A stretch of 6,902 nucleotides of DNA from positions 1-6,902 of the forward strand of contig JADZFI010000261.1 of assembly GCA_020850025.1 (NCBI GenBank), in the 5' to 3' direction. Shown here one piece after another: positions 1 through 6,238 of the stretch. Position 1 is the first letter of the stretch; each line of letters opens with the position of its first letter. The translations under genes and the position numbers were made by a program. This DNA is from Saprospiraceae bacterium (GTDB lineage Bacteria; Bacteroidota; Bacteroidia; Chitinophagales; Saprospiraceae). The notes below the pieces were generated by a model. It worked only from the letters and a program-made list of their open reading frames with translations. It made no database searches and was not told the DNA's origin.

Positions 1-98
1 AAGAGGATATCCAGATTACCCTCGACGCTTTCTCCGCCGTGCGCGAGAAAATGCAGTCCGGCATCTACAAGCAGTTCGTGCCGGAGGTGCTGGTATAA
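1..98 (+). CDS. 3' end of a gene, possibly a PLP-dependent aminotransferase (partial)
   Basis: An open frame enters from the left edge (first full codon at base 3) and ends at a TAA at 96-98, giving 31 residues that start EDIQITLDAFSAVREKM and end QFVPEVLV. The charged, helical character fits the C-terminal helix of a globular cytoplasmic enzyme. The pattern EDIxxTLDAFxxVRExL resembles the last helix of fold-type I PLP-dependent enzymes (aminotransferase class I/II, alpha-oxoamine synthase type) as I remember them in Bacteroidota. No catalytic residue lies in the window, so this identification is a weak inference. A strong hairpin with a T-rich tail begins 22 bases after the stop, so the gene probably ends its transcription unit here. 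Confidence 0.5.
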   Translation, partial: EDIQITLDAFSAVREKMQSGIYKQFVPEVLV

Positions 99-120
99 CA
101 AAATAGTTGATCTCGTACAC

Positions 121-190
121 ACTACCGGACAGGTTATTAACCCGACGATTTAAGGTCAGGTTGGTAAAATGTCCGGTAGTTTTATTTTTA
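121..190 (+). terminator. Long imperfect hairpin with T-rich tail, probable intrinsic terminator
   Basis: ACTACCGGACA (121-131) and TGTCCGGTAGT (170-180) are perfect 11-base inverted repeats. Pairing continues inward: a GG/AA mismatch (132-133 with 168-169), then 134-142 with 159-167 (two G-U pairs), a C/A mismatch (143/158), and 144-146 with 155-157. The loop is 147-154. That makes 23 of 26 possible pairs. The 3' side runs straight into TTTTATTTTTA. The opposite strand has no matching T-run, so it points to termination of the gene ending at 98. A small transposon remnant is the main alternative, but no target-site duplication is visible. Confidence 0.65.
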
Positions 191-219
191 GTCACCGCCC
201 CCCTTTAATAACAACATTT

Positions 220-1392
220 ATGAAAACCACACTTACGCTCCTTTTAACCTTTCTCAGCCTATCTTCTTTCGCGCAGCAACGTTTCACCCCTGCCACCTGG
301 ATACAACCTGACGGTACTGCGAAAGACATCCTGATCCGCTTCGGACAGTGGGAAACCGCTCCCACCTCCATAACCTATAAAATCAACGAAAGCGCTCCGG
401 AACAGGAGTTGTTCCCCTCTCAGGTGCGTGCATTGCACGTGAAGTCGCAGTCAGAGGAACGCTACATTGGGCGGGAAACCCAGGTGGCTGTTTTTTCAAA
501 AGACCCATCTGCCACCAATGCGGTGAACCGCATCCCCAAAAGCATCTTCCTGCGCACCCTCGTGGAAGGAGATCTGAGCCTGTTTCAATACCGCGATGAA
601 GATCGGATTGCCCACTATTTCATCCAAACCGATACTTCCTGGGAGGAGCTGATCTATCACACTTATTACGCGGATTGGGAGCAGAAAATCACCCGGCCAC
701 ATACCCGCTATCAGACCTCACTGCTTCGTGCCACCTTCGATTGCCCGGCGCTGGCAGAGAAGATCCGGACACAGCCGCCGGGGGAACATGCTTTCAGGCA
801 AATCGTGATGGCCTATCATAAAAGTCCGTGCACAGGCGCTCTGGTGTTCAAAGAAACACGCGCCAAAGGCAAGTTGCGTTTTGGATTGCGTGCCGGAGGG
901 GCTTTCAATTTCAATCAAACGGGTTTCGAATACGCTGTGCCGTACAGCGGCAACCATACTTTCTGGCAACCCAGGCTCTTCGCCGGATTCCAATATTTCC
1001 TGCCCAGAAGAAATTACACCCGCTCGGTGATGCTGGAAGCATCCTACGATCAGCAGGCTTACGAAACCACCGATCCGGTGCCTACCCGAATCACCCAAAA
1101 CTACATTCAGGCCCATCTTTCCGTGCGCCGATACTACACCACCGGGGAAGTCCATCCTTTTATCAATGGAGGACTGGTATTCGGGGCGCCCACCGAAAGT
1201 GCCAACCTCAGCCGTGGCTGGCCCCGCGATTACAGTCCATCCTTCCAATTTGGCATCAGCGCCGGGGCAGGCTTGCGCAAAAGCCGCTGGGAATTGGAAA
1301 CCCGTTGGCTGAGCCAGCAAGTGCCCGGACCAGCCAGTAAAGGCGTTACGCTTTCACTTACCGGCCTGCTTACACTGGCCTATTGGATTTGA
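220..1392 (+). CDS. Predicted outer-membrane beta-barrel protein with N-terminal periplasmic domain
   Basis: The protein has 390 residues. The start at 220 is chosen because it opens directly with a signal peptide (MKTTLTLLLTFLSLSSFA, likely cleaved before QQ). An in-frame ATG at 169 lies inside the upstream hairpin and would add 17 residues before the signal. Residues about 20-165 form a soluble domain of a kind common in secreted Bacteroidota proteins, with a segment FLRTLVEGDLSLFQYRDED. A short stretch with two cysteines (Cys175, Cys204) follows. From about residue 218 the sequence alternates polar and hydrophobic residues with many glycines and aromatics, as in an eight-stranded-type outer-membrane barrel, and it ends in LAYWI. 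It resembles the porin-like OMP beta-barrel families of Bacteroidota, but ligand and role are unknown. There is no Shine-Dalgarno site. The gene probably forms its own unit, since a terminator-like hairpin precedes it and 97 bases separate it from the next gene. Confidence 0.8.
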   Translation: MKTTLTLLLTFLSLSSFAQQRFTPATWIQPDGTAKDILIRFGQWETAPTSITYKINESAPEQELFPSQVRALHVKSQSEERYIGRETQVAVFSKDPSATNAVNRIPKSIFLRTLVEGDLSLFQYRDEDRIAHYFIQTDTSWEELIYHTYYADWEQKITRPHTRYQTSLLRATFDCPALAEKIRTQPPGEHAFRQIVMAYHKSPCTGALVFKETRAKGKLRFGLRAGGAFNFNQTGFEYAVPYSGNHTFWQPRLFAGFQYFLPRRNYTRSVMLEASYDQQAYETTDPVPTRITQNYIQAHLSVRRYYTTGEVHPFINGGLVFGAPTESANLSRGWPRDYSPSFQFGISAGAGLRKSRWELETRWLSQQVPGPASKGVTLSLTGLLTLAYWI

Positions 1393-1479
1393 TTTGTTGA
1401 TTTTATTGTGTGATACATAGGCGAGGAATGGAAATACTTGCATATTTGACGCTATATTTCCTGAATCAATCGCTTTTTC

Positions 1480-1484
1480 AGGAG
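1480..1484 (+). promoter_or_regulatory. Shine-Dalgarno-like AGGAG before the lipoprotein gene
   Basis: AGGAG lies five bases before the ATG at 1490 and 17 bases before the alternative in-frame ATG at 1502. The spacing favours 1490. It stands out because the other starts in the window lack a clear Shine-Dalgarno sequence, as is usual in Bacteroidota. Confidence 0.5.
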
Positions 1485-1489
1485 CTTAA

Positions 1490-2998
1490 ATGCGATCAAC
1501 CATGAAGCAAGTATTCCCCCTGGCCCTGTTAATCCTGTTGCTGTCTGCCTGCAAAAGCAAGCCCGCCAGCCAGTCTGAAATTGATCTTTCCGAAATCACG
1601 AAAACCATCCACCAATTTGCCCAATGGTATCACGATTACGTGAATGGAGTGACTGAAAGTCAACAGTTTATTGATAAAAAAGGCCCCTATGCGCGCCTTG
1701 ATTCTGCAGGACTGGAATCGTATTTGGTCAACCTGAAGTCCAGCGGAATGGTGTCGGAATCGCTCCTGGAAGGCGAACGTGCCTACTACCGAAAATGCGA
1801 ACCGTTCTGGCAAAACGAAAACAAGGAGGAGGAGCTTACCGGCATGGATGCCAACCGCTTTTTTTGCGGGCAGGACTGGGATATTAAACTCTGGGCCAGC
1901 GCCCCTGTATCAGCCGAAGGGCTGGGCACAGATGAAGTGGTTGCCACCATGGGTCCATTGGAAGGCGGGCGATCGGTGCAGTTTTCTCTGGAAAAAGAAG
2001 TCGACAAGTGGCTGATAACAGCAGTGGATTGCGGAGAGGAATCTTTCATTGAAACAGAAGACTATACAGGTAGCTATTACTCTGACGACAAATCTTGCGC
2101 CATGACCCTGCAAATTGCGCTCCGAAACGGCGCTTACGCCTATGAGTGGAAAACCGCCCGGCGAAAGGTGGCAGGCACTATGCTGCTCAACCGATCAGAA
2201 TCTGAAACCTATCTGGTGTTTAAAGGATTGACAGGAGGAGGCAAACAATCCGTCGAAGCGCTGTTTTCCAACAACAGCATCATGGTGCAGAATTCCGGCA
2301 ATGCCCAGAATCCGTACCAGCATTTCAATGAATGCAAAGCCAAATACATAACGTTTACCAAGGGCGTTCCCAAACCCGAGGCAGAAAAAGCAGTTGAAAT
2401 ACCTGCGGAAAAGCCCAAAGCAGCCTCCAAACCCGCCAAAAAAGCGCTGCCGGTGGTTACCCTCAACCGTTATGGCGACATTACCCTTTCAGGTAAAAAA
2501 ATTGCCCTTGTGGACTTGCGCAAAGCGCTGCAGGCCGAGTTGCTCAAGAACACCGTTATTCCGGATCAACTGCTTATCAAGCCCATTGGCGAAGTGGGTA
2601 TGGGCGCACGTCATGAACTTCAAACGGTGGTGCTCGAATCTATTTCAGGCGCTAAATGGGCGCGAAAAAAAGCAGCCCTGGAAGTAGTCAACCAGGCTGT
2701 GTCCAACCGGCTCAATGCCGAAACCGAGCTGGACATCATCAATAACTACCAAACCAACGGATACTACGCGCTGGTGGATGCCAAACCGCGTTATGCCAAC
2801 GGCAATCCGGTGGATTACAGCATAAGCCCTTATAAATATGAATACCAGTCGGGCAATTTTGCCGACCGGGTGATAGCCATTTTGAAGTTTGAAAAAGGGA
2901 AATGGAAAATACTCACCTATACCATTGGCGCTAATTCGGTGCCTGTTAATGCCTGGGTGAAAAAATACGGCATCCCGCGCAAGCTCTTCGAACGATAA
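1490..2998 (+). CDS. Multidomain lipoprotein: NTF2/DUF3828-like N-terminus and ExbD/TolR-like segment
   Basis: The protein has 502 residues. Residues 1-21 form a lipoprotein signal with lipobox LLSA-Cys21. The residues after the Cys are KSKPAS, with no acidic surface-export signal, so it is probably periplasm-facing. Residues about 30-182 (start ITKTIHQFAQWYHDYVNG, end KWLITAVDCG) look like a DUF3828/NTF2-like lipoprotein domain. Residues about 190-290 form a beta-rich block with possible disulfides (Cys103, 126, 181, 203, 282 are present). A Pro/Lys/Ala linker spans about 293-321. Residues 322-398 (GDITLSGKKIALVDLRKAL, then LLIKPIGEVGMG) follow the strand-helix pattern of the ExbD/TolR periplasmic domain but have no transmembrane helix. 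Residues about 408-502 may be a second NTF2-like unit (VIAILKFEKGKWKILTY). Lipidation is well supported, while the domain names are inferred from pattern. The sua5 start follows 21 bases after the stop. Confidence 0.75.
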   Translation: MRSTMKQVFPLALLILLLSACKSKPASQSEIDLSEITKTIHQFAQWYHDYVNGVTESQQFIDKKGPYARLDSAGLESYLVNLKSSGMVSESLLEGERAYYRKCEPFWQNENKEEELTGMDANRFFCGQDWDIKLWASAPVSAEGLGTDEVVATMGPLEGGRSVQFSLEKEVDKWLITAVDCGEESFIETEDYTGSYYSDDKSCAMTLQIALRNGAYAYEWKTARRKVAGTMLLNRSESETYLVFKGLTGGGKQSVEALFSNNSIMVQNSGNAQNPYQHFNECKAKYITFTKGVPKPEAEKAVEIPAEKPKAASKPAKKALPVVTLNRYGDITLSGKKIALVDLRKALQAELLKNTVIPDQLLIKPIGEVGMGARHELQTVVLESISGAKWARKKAALEVVNQAVSNRLNAETELDIINNYQTNGYYALVDAKPRYANGNPVDYSISPYKYEYQSGNFADRVIAILKFEKGKWKILTYTIGANSVPVNAWVKKYGIPRKLFER

Positions 2999-3007
2999 AT
3001 TTCTCCC

Positions 3008-3015
3008 GATCTTTG
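3008..3015 (+). promoter_or_regulatory. Bacteroidota-type -7 box GATCTTTG for sua5
   Basis: GATCTTTG differs from the Bacteroidota -7 consensus TAnnTTTG at one base. A weak -33-like TTCG lies 17 bases upstream (2987-2990), inside the end of the lipoprotein gene. The box ends four bases before the ATG at 3020, so a start site about seven bases downstream would give a nearly or fully leaderless mRNA. Confidence 0.45.
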
Positions 3016-3019
3016 CGGC

Positions 3020-3976
3020 ATGGTACGCATAACAACAGATATTGCCGAGGCGGTGGAGTGTTTGAACCGGGAGGAAGTGATAGGCCTGCCAACCGAAACC
3101 GTGTACGGGCTGGCGGGGAATATTTTCAGTGAAAAAGCGATTCGCAACATCTTTTCCATCAAGCAACGCCCCTTGTTCAATCCCTTGATTGTTCACATCG
3201 GTAAGGCGGAGGCTGTGGAGCAGATAGCGCAAAACATACCTTTACCGGCTTATCAACTGATCGCCGCTTTTTGGCCGGGTCCGCTTACGCTGGTTCTGGA
3301 GCGCAGGGCGGGCATCCCGGACCTGGTGACTGGCGGTAAAGACACGGTTGCTGTGCGCATGCCCAATCATCCTATGGCGCTGGCATTGCTGGAAGCACTT
3401 AACTACCCCCTGGCGGCGCCCAGTGCCAACCCCTTCGGTTCTATCAGTCCAACCAATGCCCGGCACGTAGCCGACTACTTTCCAGAGCAACTCGAGCTGG
3501 TGCTCGACGGTGGCCCCTGCGAACGCGGTGTGGAATCCACCATTGTTGGGTTTCCGGACGGCGTTCCTACGCTATACAGGCATGGCTCCATTCCGGCTGA
3601 AGAGATTGAGGCAGAACTGGGCCAATTGGCCTATCTCACCCGGAAAGAGCACGCTCCGGATGCTCCAGGCATGCTTTCGCGACATTATGCTCCAGCTACC
3701 CGGATTGTCATGAGTACGGAGGTAGCTCAAACTGTTGCCGAAAACACAGGGAAAAGGATCGGGCTAATGCTGTTCAGCAAGCCCTTGCAAGAGGCCAATG
3801 TGGCCCATCAGGAAATCCTCTCTCCCAAAGAAGATTTGAAAGAAGCCGCCATGCACCTTTATGCTGCTATGCACCGGCTAGATCAAATGGGCCTTGATCT
3901 CATTATCGCGGAACGATTCCCCGATGCCGGCCTGGGCAGAACCATCAACGACCGCCTGGAAAGAGCTGGAAAGTGA
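3020..3976 (+). CDS. sua5: L-threonylcarbamoyladenylate synthase, Sua5/YrdC/TsaC family
   Basis: This cytoplasmic enzyme makes threonylcarbamoyl-AMP from threonine, bicarbonate and ATP. That is the first step of t6A37 formation in ANN-decoding tRNAs, and the product passes to the TsaB-TsaD-TsaE machinery. The 318-residue length fits the long two-domain Sua5 form rather than the short TsaC/YrdC form. Visible YrdC motifs are PTETVYGL (24-31), the KxR nucleotide-binding pair in KQRPLFNPL (48-56), FWPGPLT (84-90), VAVRMPNHP (110-118), PSAN (134-137) and GVESTIVG (170-177). The Sua5 linker PGMLSRHYAP is at 216-225. The C-terminal Sua5 domain ends in the typical GLGRTINDRLERA (304-316). The start at 3020 leaves the usual short N-terminus before PTETVYGL. 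No defect is visible. It lies 21 bases after the lipoprotein gene but has its own promoter-like box. Confidence 0.96.
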   Translation: MVRITTDIAEAVECLNREEVIGLPTETVYGLAGNIFSEKAIRNIFSIKQRPLFNPLIVHIGKAEAVEQIAQNIPLPAYQLIAAFWPGPLTLVLERRAGIPDLVTGGKDTVAVRMPNHPMALALLEALNYPLAAPSANPFGSISPTNARHVADYFPEQLELVLDGGPCERGVESTIVGFPDGVPTLYRHGSIPAEEIEAELGQLAYLTRKEHAPDAPGMLSRHYAPATRIVMSTEVAQTVAENTGKRIGLMLFSKPLQEANVAHQEILSPKEDLKEAAMHLYAAMHRLDQMGLDLIIAERFPDAGLGRTINDRLERAGK

Positions 3977-4010
3977 GGTATGGCGAGAACACCAACAGCG
4001 GCACAAAAAC

Positions 4011-4036
4011 ACTAAAACACTTAGGTACTAAAACAC
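4011..4036. repeat. Short direct repeat ACTAAAACAC, two copies
   Basis: ACTAAAACAC occurs at 4011-4020 and 4027-4036, a 16-base period with TTAGGT between. The surrounding A/C-rich stretch (3990-4040) has further ACACC/AAAACAC echoes. It lies in the convergent intergenic space next to a terminator. Function is unknown; it may be simple-sequence decay or a small intergenic repeat. Confidence 0.55.
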
Positions 4037-4076
4037 CAAAAATCCCCTGCCCGGCTCGCTTGCCTGACAGGGGATT
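4030..4076 (-). terminator. Intrinsic terminator of the minus-strand secreted-protein gene
   Basis: AATCCCCTG (4041-4049) and CAGGGGATT (4068-4076) form a perfect 9-bp GC-rich stem. The 18-nt loop can itself close through GGC/GCC (4053-4055 with 4062-4064). Read on the minus strand, the stem is followed at once by TTTTTGGTGTTTT. It starts 28 bases after the stop of the 4105-4755 gene. On the plus strand the tail (GAATTCTTATAG) is poor, so it would serve sua5 only weakly. Confidence 0.8.
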
Positions 4077-4104
4077 GAATTCTTATAGTAGGTTCTGATC
4101 GAAA

Positions 4105-4755
4105 TTATTTCCGTGCGAGATCTGAAGCCGTGCCCATCATTTCAGAGCTGGTCCAGCTGAGTTGGTCAGGATTGCCGGCAACGGTAAGTTCCAGTGTGGT
4201 AGATACAACCGGGGTCAGTCCGTTTATCTTATTACCGTTATGGCCGTGGTCGCGGTAGCTTTTTTCCCAGTTAACCTGGTATTCATGAACGCTTGCGCGA
4301 AGTTGTTCGTTGATGGTTGCTACGGTGAGCGTTTCAGCATTTACACCTGCCACGAAGTGCGTGCCGATGTGGGTGCCGTCTTTGGTAAAGACGCTGATGC
4401 TGTATGTTTTGGTGCCGCGGCTCAAACCGCGAGCCAGGTTGTACAGTACGGCGGTATGTTCTTCCGTTTCGAAAGAAGCAACTGGCTCCGGACATACGGG
4501 CATGTTGCTGAAAGCGGCGCTGCGCTCCAGTTCCGGAAGGAACTGGTAGTATTCCCAACCCAGACGTACAGCCTTGGCAGACTGACGAGTTTCGAGTTGG
4601 CTCTGGAGTTCCTGTGCGCTGAAAGTGTAAGGAAGCGCTGCCTTGGGGAACTGTGCCAGGAAGTCCTGGAAAGTAGGCGCATTATCCTGAGCATTCAGGG
4701 TAACGAAGCTTGCCAGTGCAAGGAGAAGAGCCGGGATTAATTTGCAGTATTTCAT
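4105..4755 (-). CDS. Secreted protein of unknown function
   Basis: The protein has 216 residues. An N-terminal signal peptide (MKYCKLIPALLLALASFVTLNA) is likely cleaved before Q23. Cys4 is in the signal and there is no lipobox, so the product is probably periplasmic or released. The mature part opens with PTFQDFLAQFPKAALPY, a pattern (FxxFLxxFPxxxLPy) I associate with uncharacterised Bacteroidota secreted proteins. It then has a helical section (44-80), a beta-rich centre (SISVFTKDGTHIGTHFVAG, 119-137), a conserved-looking EYQVNWEKSY (158-167) and a final strand region. There is one mature cysteine (Cys88), no catalytic motif and no membrane helix. I do not recognise a named family. The gene appears monocistronic, with a terminator hairpin just downstream and a 318-base upstream region that may hold its promoter. 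Confidence 0.85.
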   Translation of the reverse strand: MKYCKLIPALLLALASFVTLNAQDNAPTFQDFLAQFPKAALPYTFSAQELQSQLETRQSAKAVRLGWEYYQFLPELERSAAFSNMPVCPEPVASFETEEHTAVLYNLARGLSRGTKTYSISVFTKDGTHIGTHFVAGVNAETLTVATINEQLRASVHEYQVNWEKSYRDHGHNGNKINGLTPVVSTTLELTVAGNPDQLSWTSSEMMGTASDLARK

Positions 4756-5073
4756 TGTGTGGTGCGTAAGATTATTCGAGGCTGGATTAATGTGTGTTGC
4801 CTGTTTCCCCCTCTATGCCAAATTGCTTGCCAAAAGGGTCGTTTTGAAGAAAAAAAATTTACGGGCAAAGAGAATTAGACTTTTTAGGGTAGAAAAGTCA
4901 CACCTGTTGGTCGGCTGTATTACAGAAAATGCCGCTTAAGGGCCTGTCGGTATCCTGGTCGTTTAGCAATGATATTCAATAACTTATGATAAAAAAATAT
5001 CAATCGTTTGACCTATAAAAAAAATTTCAAATTTATTTTTCCGGATAAAAAAAGGGCTACTAAAGTTTAGGGG
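4756..5073. other. Gene-free AT-rich intergenic region, upstream of the secreted-protein gene
   Basis: This 318-base gap lies between two minus-strand genes. Bases 4971-5053 have only about 18% GC by hand count (15 of 83) and contain several A- or T-runs. No convincing coding frame, tRNA or strong hairpin was found. Short open frames here have no start context or protein-like composition. It presumably holds the 3' end of the membrane-protein transcript and the 5' control region of the secreted-protein gene. Confidence 0.6.
5028..5035 (-). promoter_or_regulatory. Exact TAnnTTTG -7 box on the minus strand
   Basis: The plus-strand CAAATTTA reads TAAATTTG on the minus strand, an exact match to the Bacteroidota -7 consensus. 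It points toward the 4105-4755 gene and would give an unusually long leader of about 265 nt. No clear -33 TTTG is seen at the right distance, and chance matches are likely in such AT-rich DNA. Confidence 0.25.
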
Positions 5074-6105
5074 CTACGTCCCGGGATGAGACCAAAATAA
5101 CCACACAGTACAAGCCACTTGCACTGCCAGGGTAAACCCGATGACCCCCAACGTAATTTTTCGGAAAAAAATCAGTCCGTAACAATACATACGATCCCAG
5201 GCCGGAAACAACACCAGCAGCCACATCAGGTAAACAGGTAGTAAATGCCCAATTTCCTGAAACGGCAAACCGCCCAGGAAAAGAAGATAGATGCAGGTGC
5301 TGATGAGCAGGATCTTTTTTTCAGGGAGTACTACATCCGTTTTTTTGGCCAGCAGAAACAGCAGGGGCAGATGAAGCAAAAATCCAGGATGCGCCAGTGG
5401 AAACAACACATACAGTATATTGGGCAGCGTATATTCGAGGGTCTGGCCGTTCTGTGTAAAGGTGCGATGGAAAAAGTGTTGTGCCGACCAGCTTTCCCAG
5501 GGCCCGGACAGGATGATGGGTTGCAACCATTTATACAGTAAAAATCCGGGAAGCAGGGCAATTGCCGACCAAATGATGGTCTCCCAACGCTTTTTTTGCC
5601 AGGCATGCAGCATCAACCAAAATAAATATGGAATCAGAAGCGCGGCATACGCATGGCGGGATACCATGGCCAGCGAGCCGAATAATACAGCCAGCGGCAT
5701 CAGGCGGGCTTTCTTTTTTTCCAACGATTGAAACCCAAAATACAGGCATAACAATAGCAGCAGCAGCCACGGGGCATCGCCTGAAACTGTCAGACCAGCG
5801 TATAAGAATAATGGCGCGATGGATACGCCAAGCCCGGTAAATATCCAGCGACTTTCAGCCCGAGAGCCATGGGCCAGACACTGAAGCAGACGCTCAAACA
5901 CCAGGCAGCACCAGGTAGCAGAGAGCATCGAAAAGCCCTGCAGCATACCAGGCGATACGGAGTGGTGCAACTCCCTGAACTGTTGCAGATAAGCCTGCGT
6001 GTCCGCTCCATGAAGGCCATTGAACGAACATGCTGCAGCCAACAGCCATAAAAGCGCCAGATACAGTACCGGCAGCCATCTGGAAATCAGTGCGTGGGAG
6101 GTCAT
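5074..6105 (-). CDS. Multi-pass membrane protein, GT-C-like glycosyltransferase candidate
   Basis: The protein has 343 residues from the ATG at 6105. An in-frame TTG at 6153 would add 16 mostly charged residues and is less likely. Roughly eight to ten hydrophobic segments can be read, for example 11-27, 88-106, 110-124, 136-147, 152-167, 177-191, 228-252, 264-280, 286-300 and 317-336. The layout resembles GT-C enzymes (GT39/ArnT type, using polyprenyl-phosphate sugars): an acidic residue in the first extracytoplasmic loop (HGADTQAY, Asp35), SGDAPWLLLLLL (108-119) in place of the common SExxFLLLLxL, VSRHAYAALLIPYL (148-161) for the LTRPxxxLLLP segment, and HLLPVYLMWLL (287-297) near the end. 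It is shorter than typical ArnT and lacks a large C-terminal domain. The family is inferred from layout only; a flippase or other polytopic protein remains possible. It is divergent from gldG. Confidence 0.75.
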   Translation of the reverse strand: MTSHALISRWLPVLYLALLWLLAAACSFNGLHGADTQAYLQQFRELHHSVSPGMLQGFSMLSATWCCLVFERLLQCLAHGSRAESRWIFTGLGVSIAPLFLYAGLTVSGDAPWLLLLLLCLYFGFQSLEKKKARLMPLAVLFGSLAMVSRHAYAALLIPYLFWLMLHAWQKKRWETIIWSAIALLPGFLLYKWLQPIILSGPWESWSAQHFFHRTFTQNGQTLEYTLPNILYVLFPLAHPGFLLHLPLLFLLAKKTDVVLPEKKILLISTCIYLLFLGGLPFQEIGHLLPVYLMWLLVLFPAWDRMYCYGLIFFRKITLGVIGFTLAVQVACTVWLFWSHPGT

Positions 6106-6202
6106 GGTGTCACTTTTCCAACGTTTCAGTGTTTTTTTCGCGTCTAAGGTCAAAAAACTATCCGAATCCTGGCGCTTCCGCTCAATTGTTTAATAACTGA
6201 CG

Positions 6203-6210
6203 TAATTTTG
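6203..6210 (+). promoter_or_regulatory. Bacteroidota-type -7 box TAATTTTG for gldG
   Basis: TAATTTTG matches TAnnTTTG exactly, 28 bases before the gldG ATG. The expected start site near 6217 gives a leader of about 20 nt. A TTG at 6186-6188 is closer than the usual -33 spacing, so the upstream half is weak. On the opposite strand, TAGTTTTTTG (6160-6151) is a looser candidate for the divergent membrane-protein gene. Confidence 0.5.
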
Positions 6211-6238
6211 CCAGCCGGTATTTATCCACCGAACCACT

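Noticed and set aside
718..1320. 200-codon open frame antisense to the outer-membrane protein gene
   Set aside because: It is fully overlapped by a gene with a clear signal peptide and barrel pattern, and its own product has no recognisable domain.
1441..1460. Candidate -7 boxes CATATTTG and TATATTTC before the lipoprotein gene
   Set aside because: Each differs from TAnnTTTG at one base and neither has a -33 element at suitable spacing, so a promoter is plausible but cannot be placed.
2645..3232. 195-codon antisense open frame spanning the lipoprotein/sua5 junction
   Set aside because: It overlaps two convincing genes, one of them the conserved sua5, and has a His/Gly/Phe-rich composition typical of antisense frames.
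4162..4740. 192-codon plus-strand open frame opposite the secreted-protein gene
   Set aside because: The minus-strand frame has a signal peptide, a terminator and coherent composition. The plus-strand frame has none of these.
4742..4939. 65-codon plus-strand open frame reaching into the intergenic region
   Set aside because: It starts inside the antisense of a signal peptide, has no ribosome-binding or promoter context, and its composition is not protein-like.
4970..5002. Inverted repeat TGATATT/AATATCA
   Set aside because: It has seven AT-rich pairs around a 19-nt loop, which is too weak and too likely by chance in 80% AT sequence.
5030..5073. Possible terminator after the membrane-protein gene (minus-strand T7 following CTAAACTTTAG)
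   Set aside because: There is a T-run, but the only stem is a tiny AT-rich palindrome with almost no loop. GGGCTAC at 5054-5060 and 5071-5077 is (within a base or so) a direct rather than an inverted repeat.
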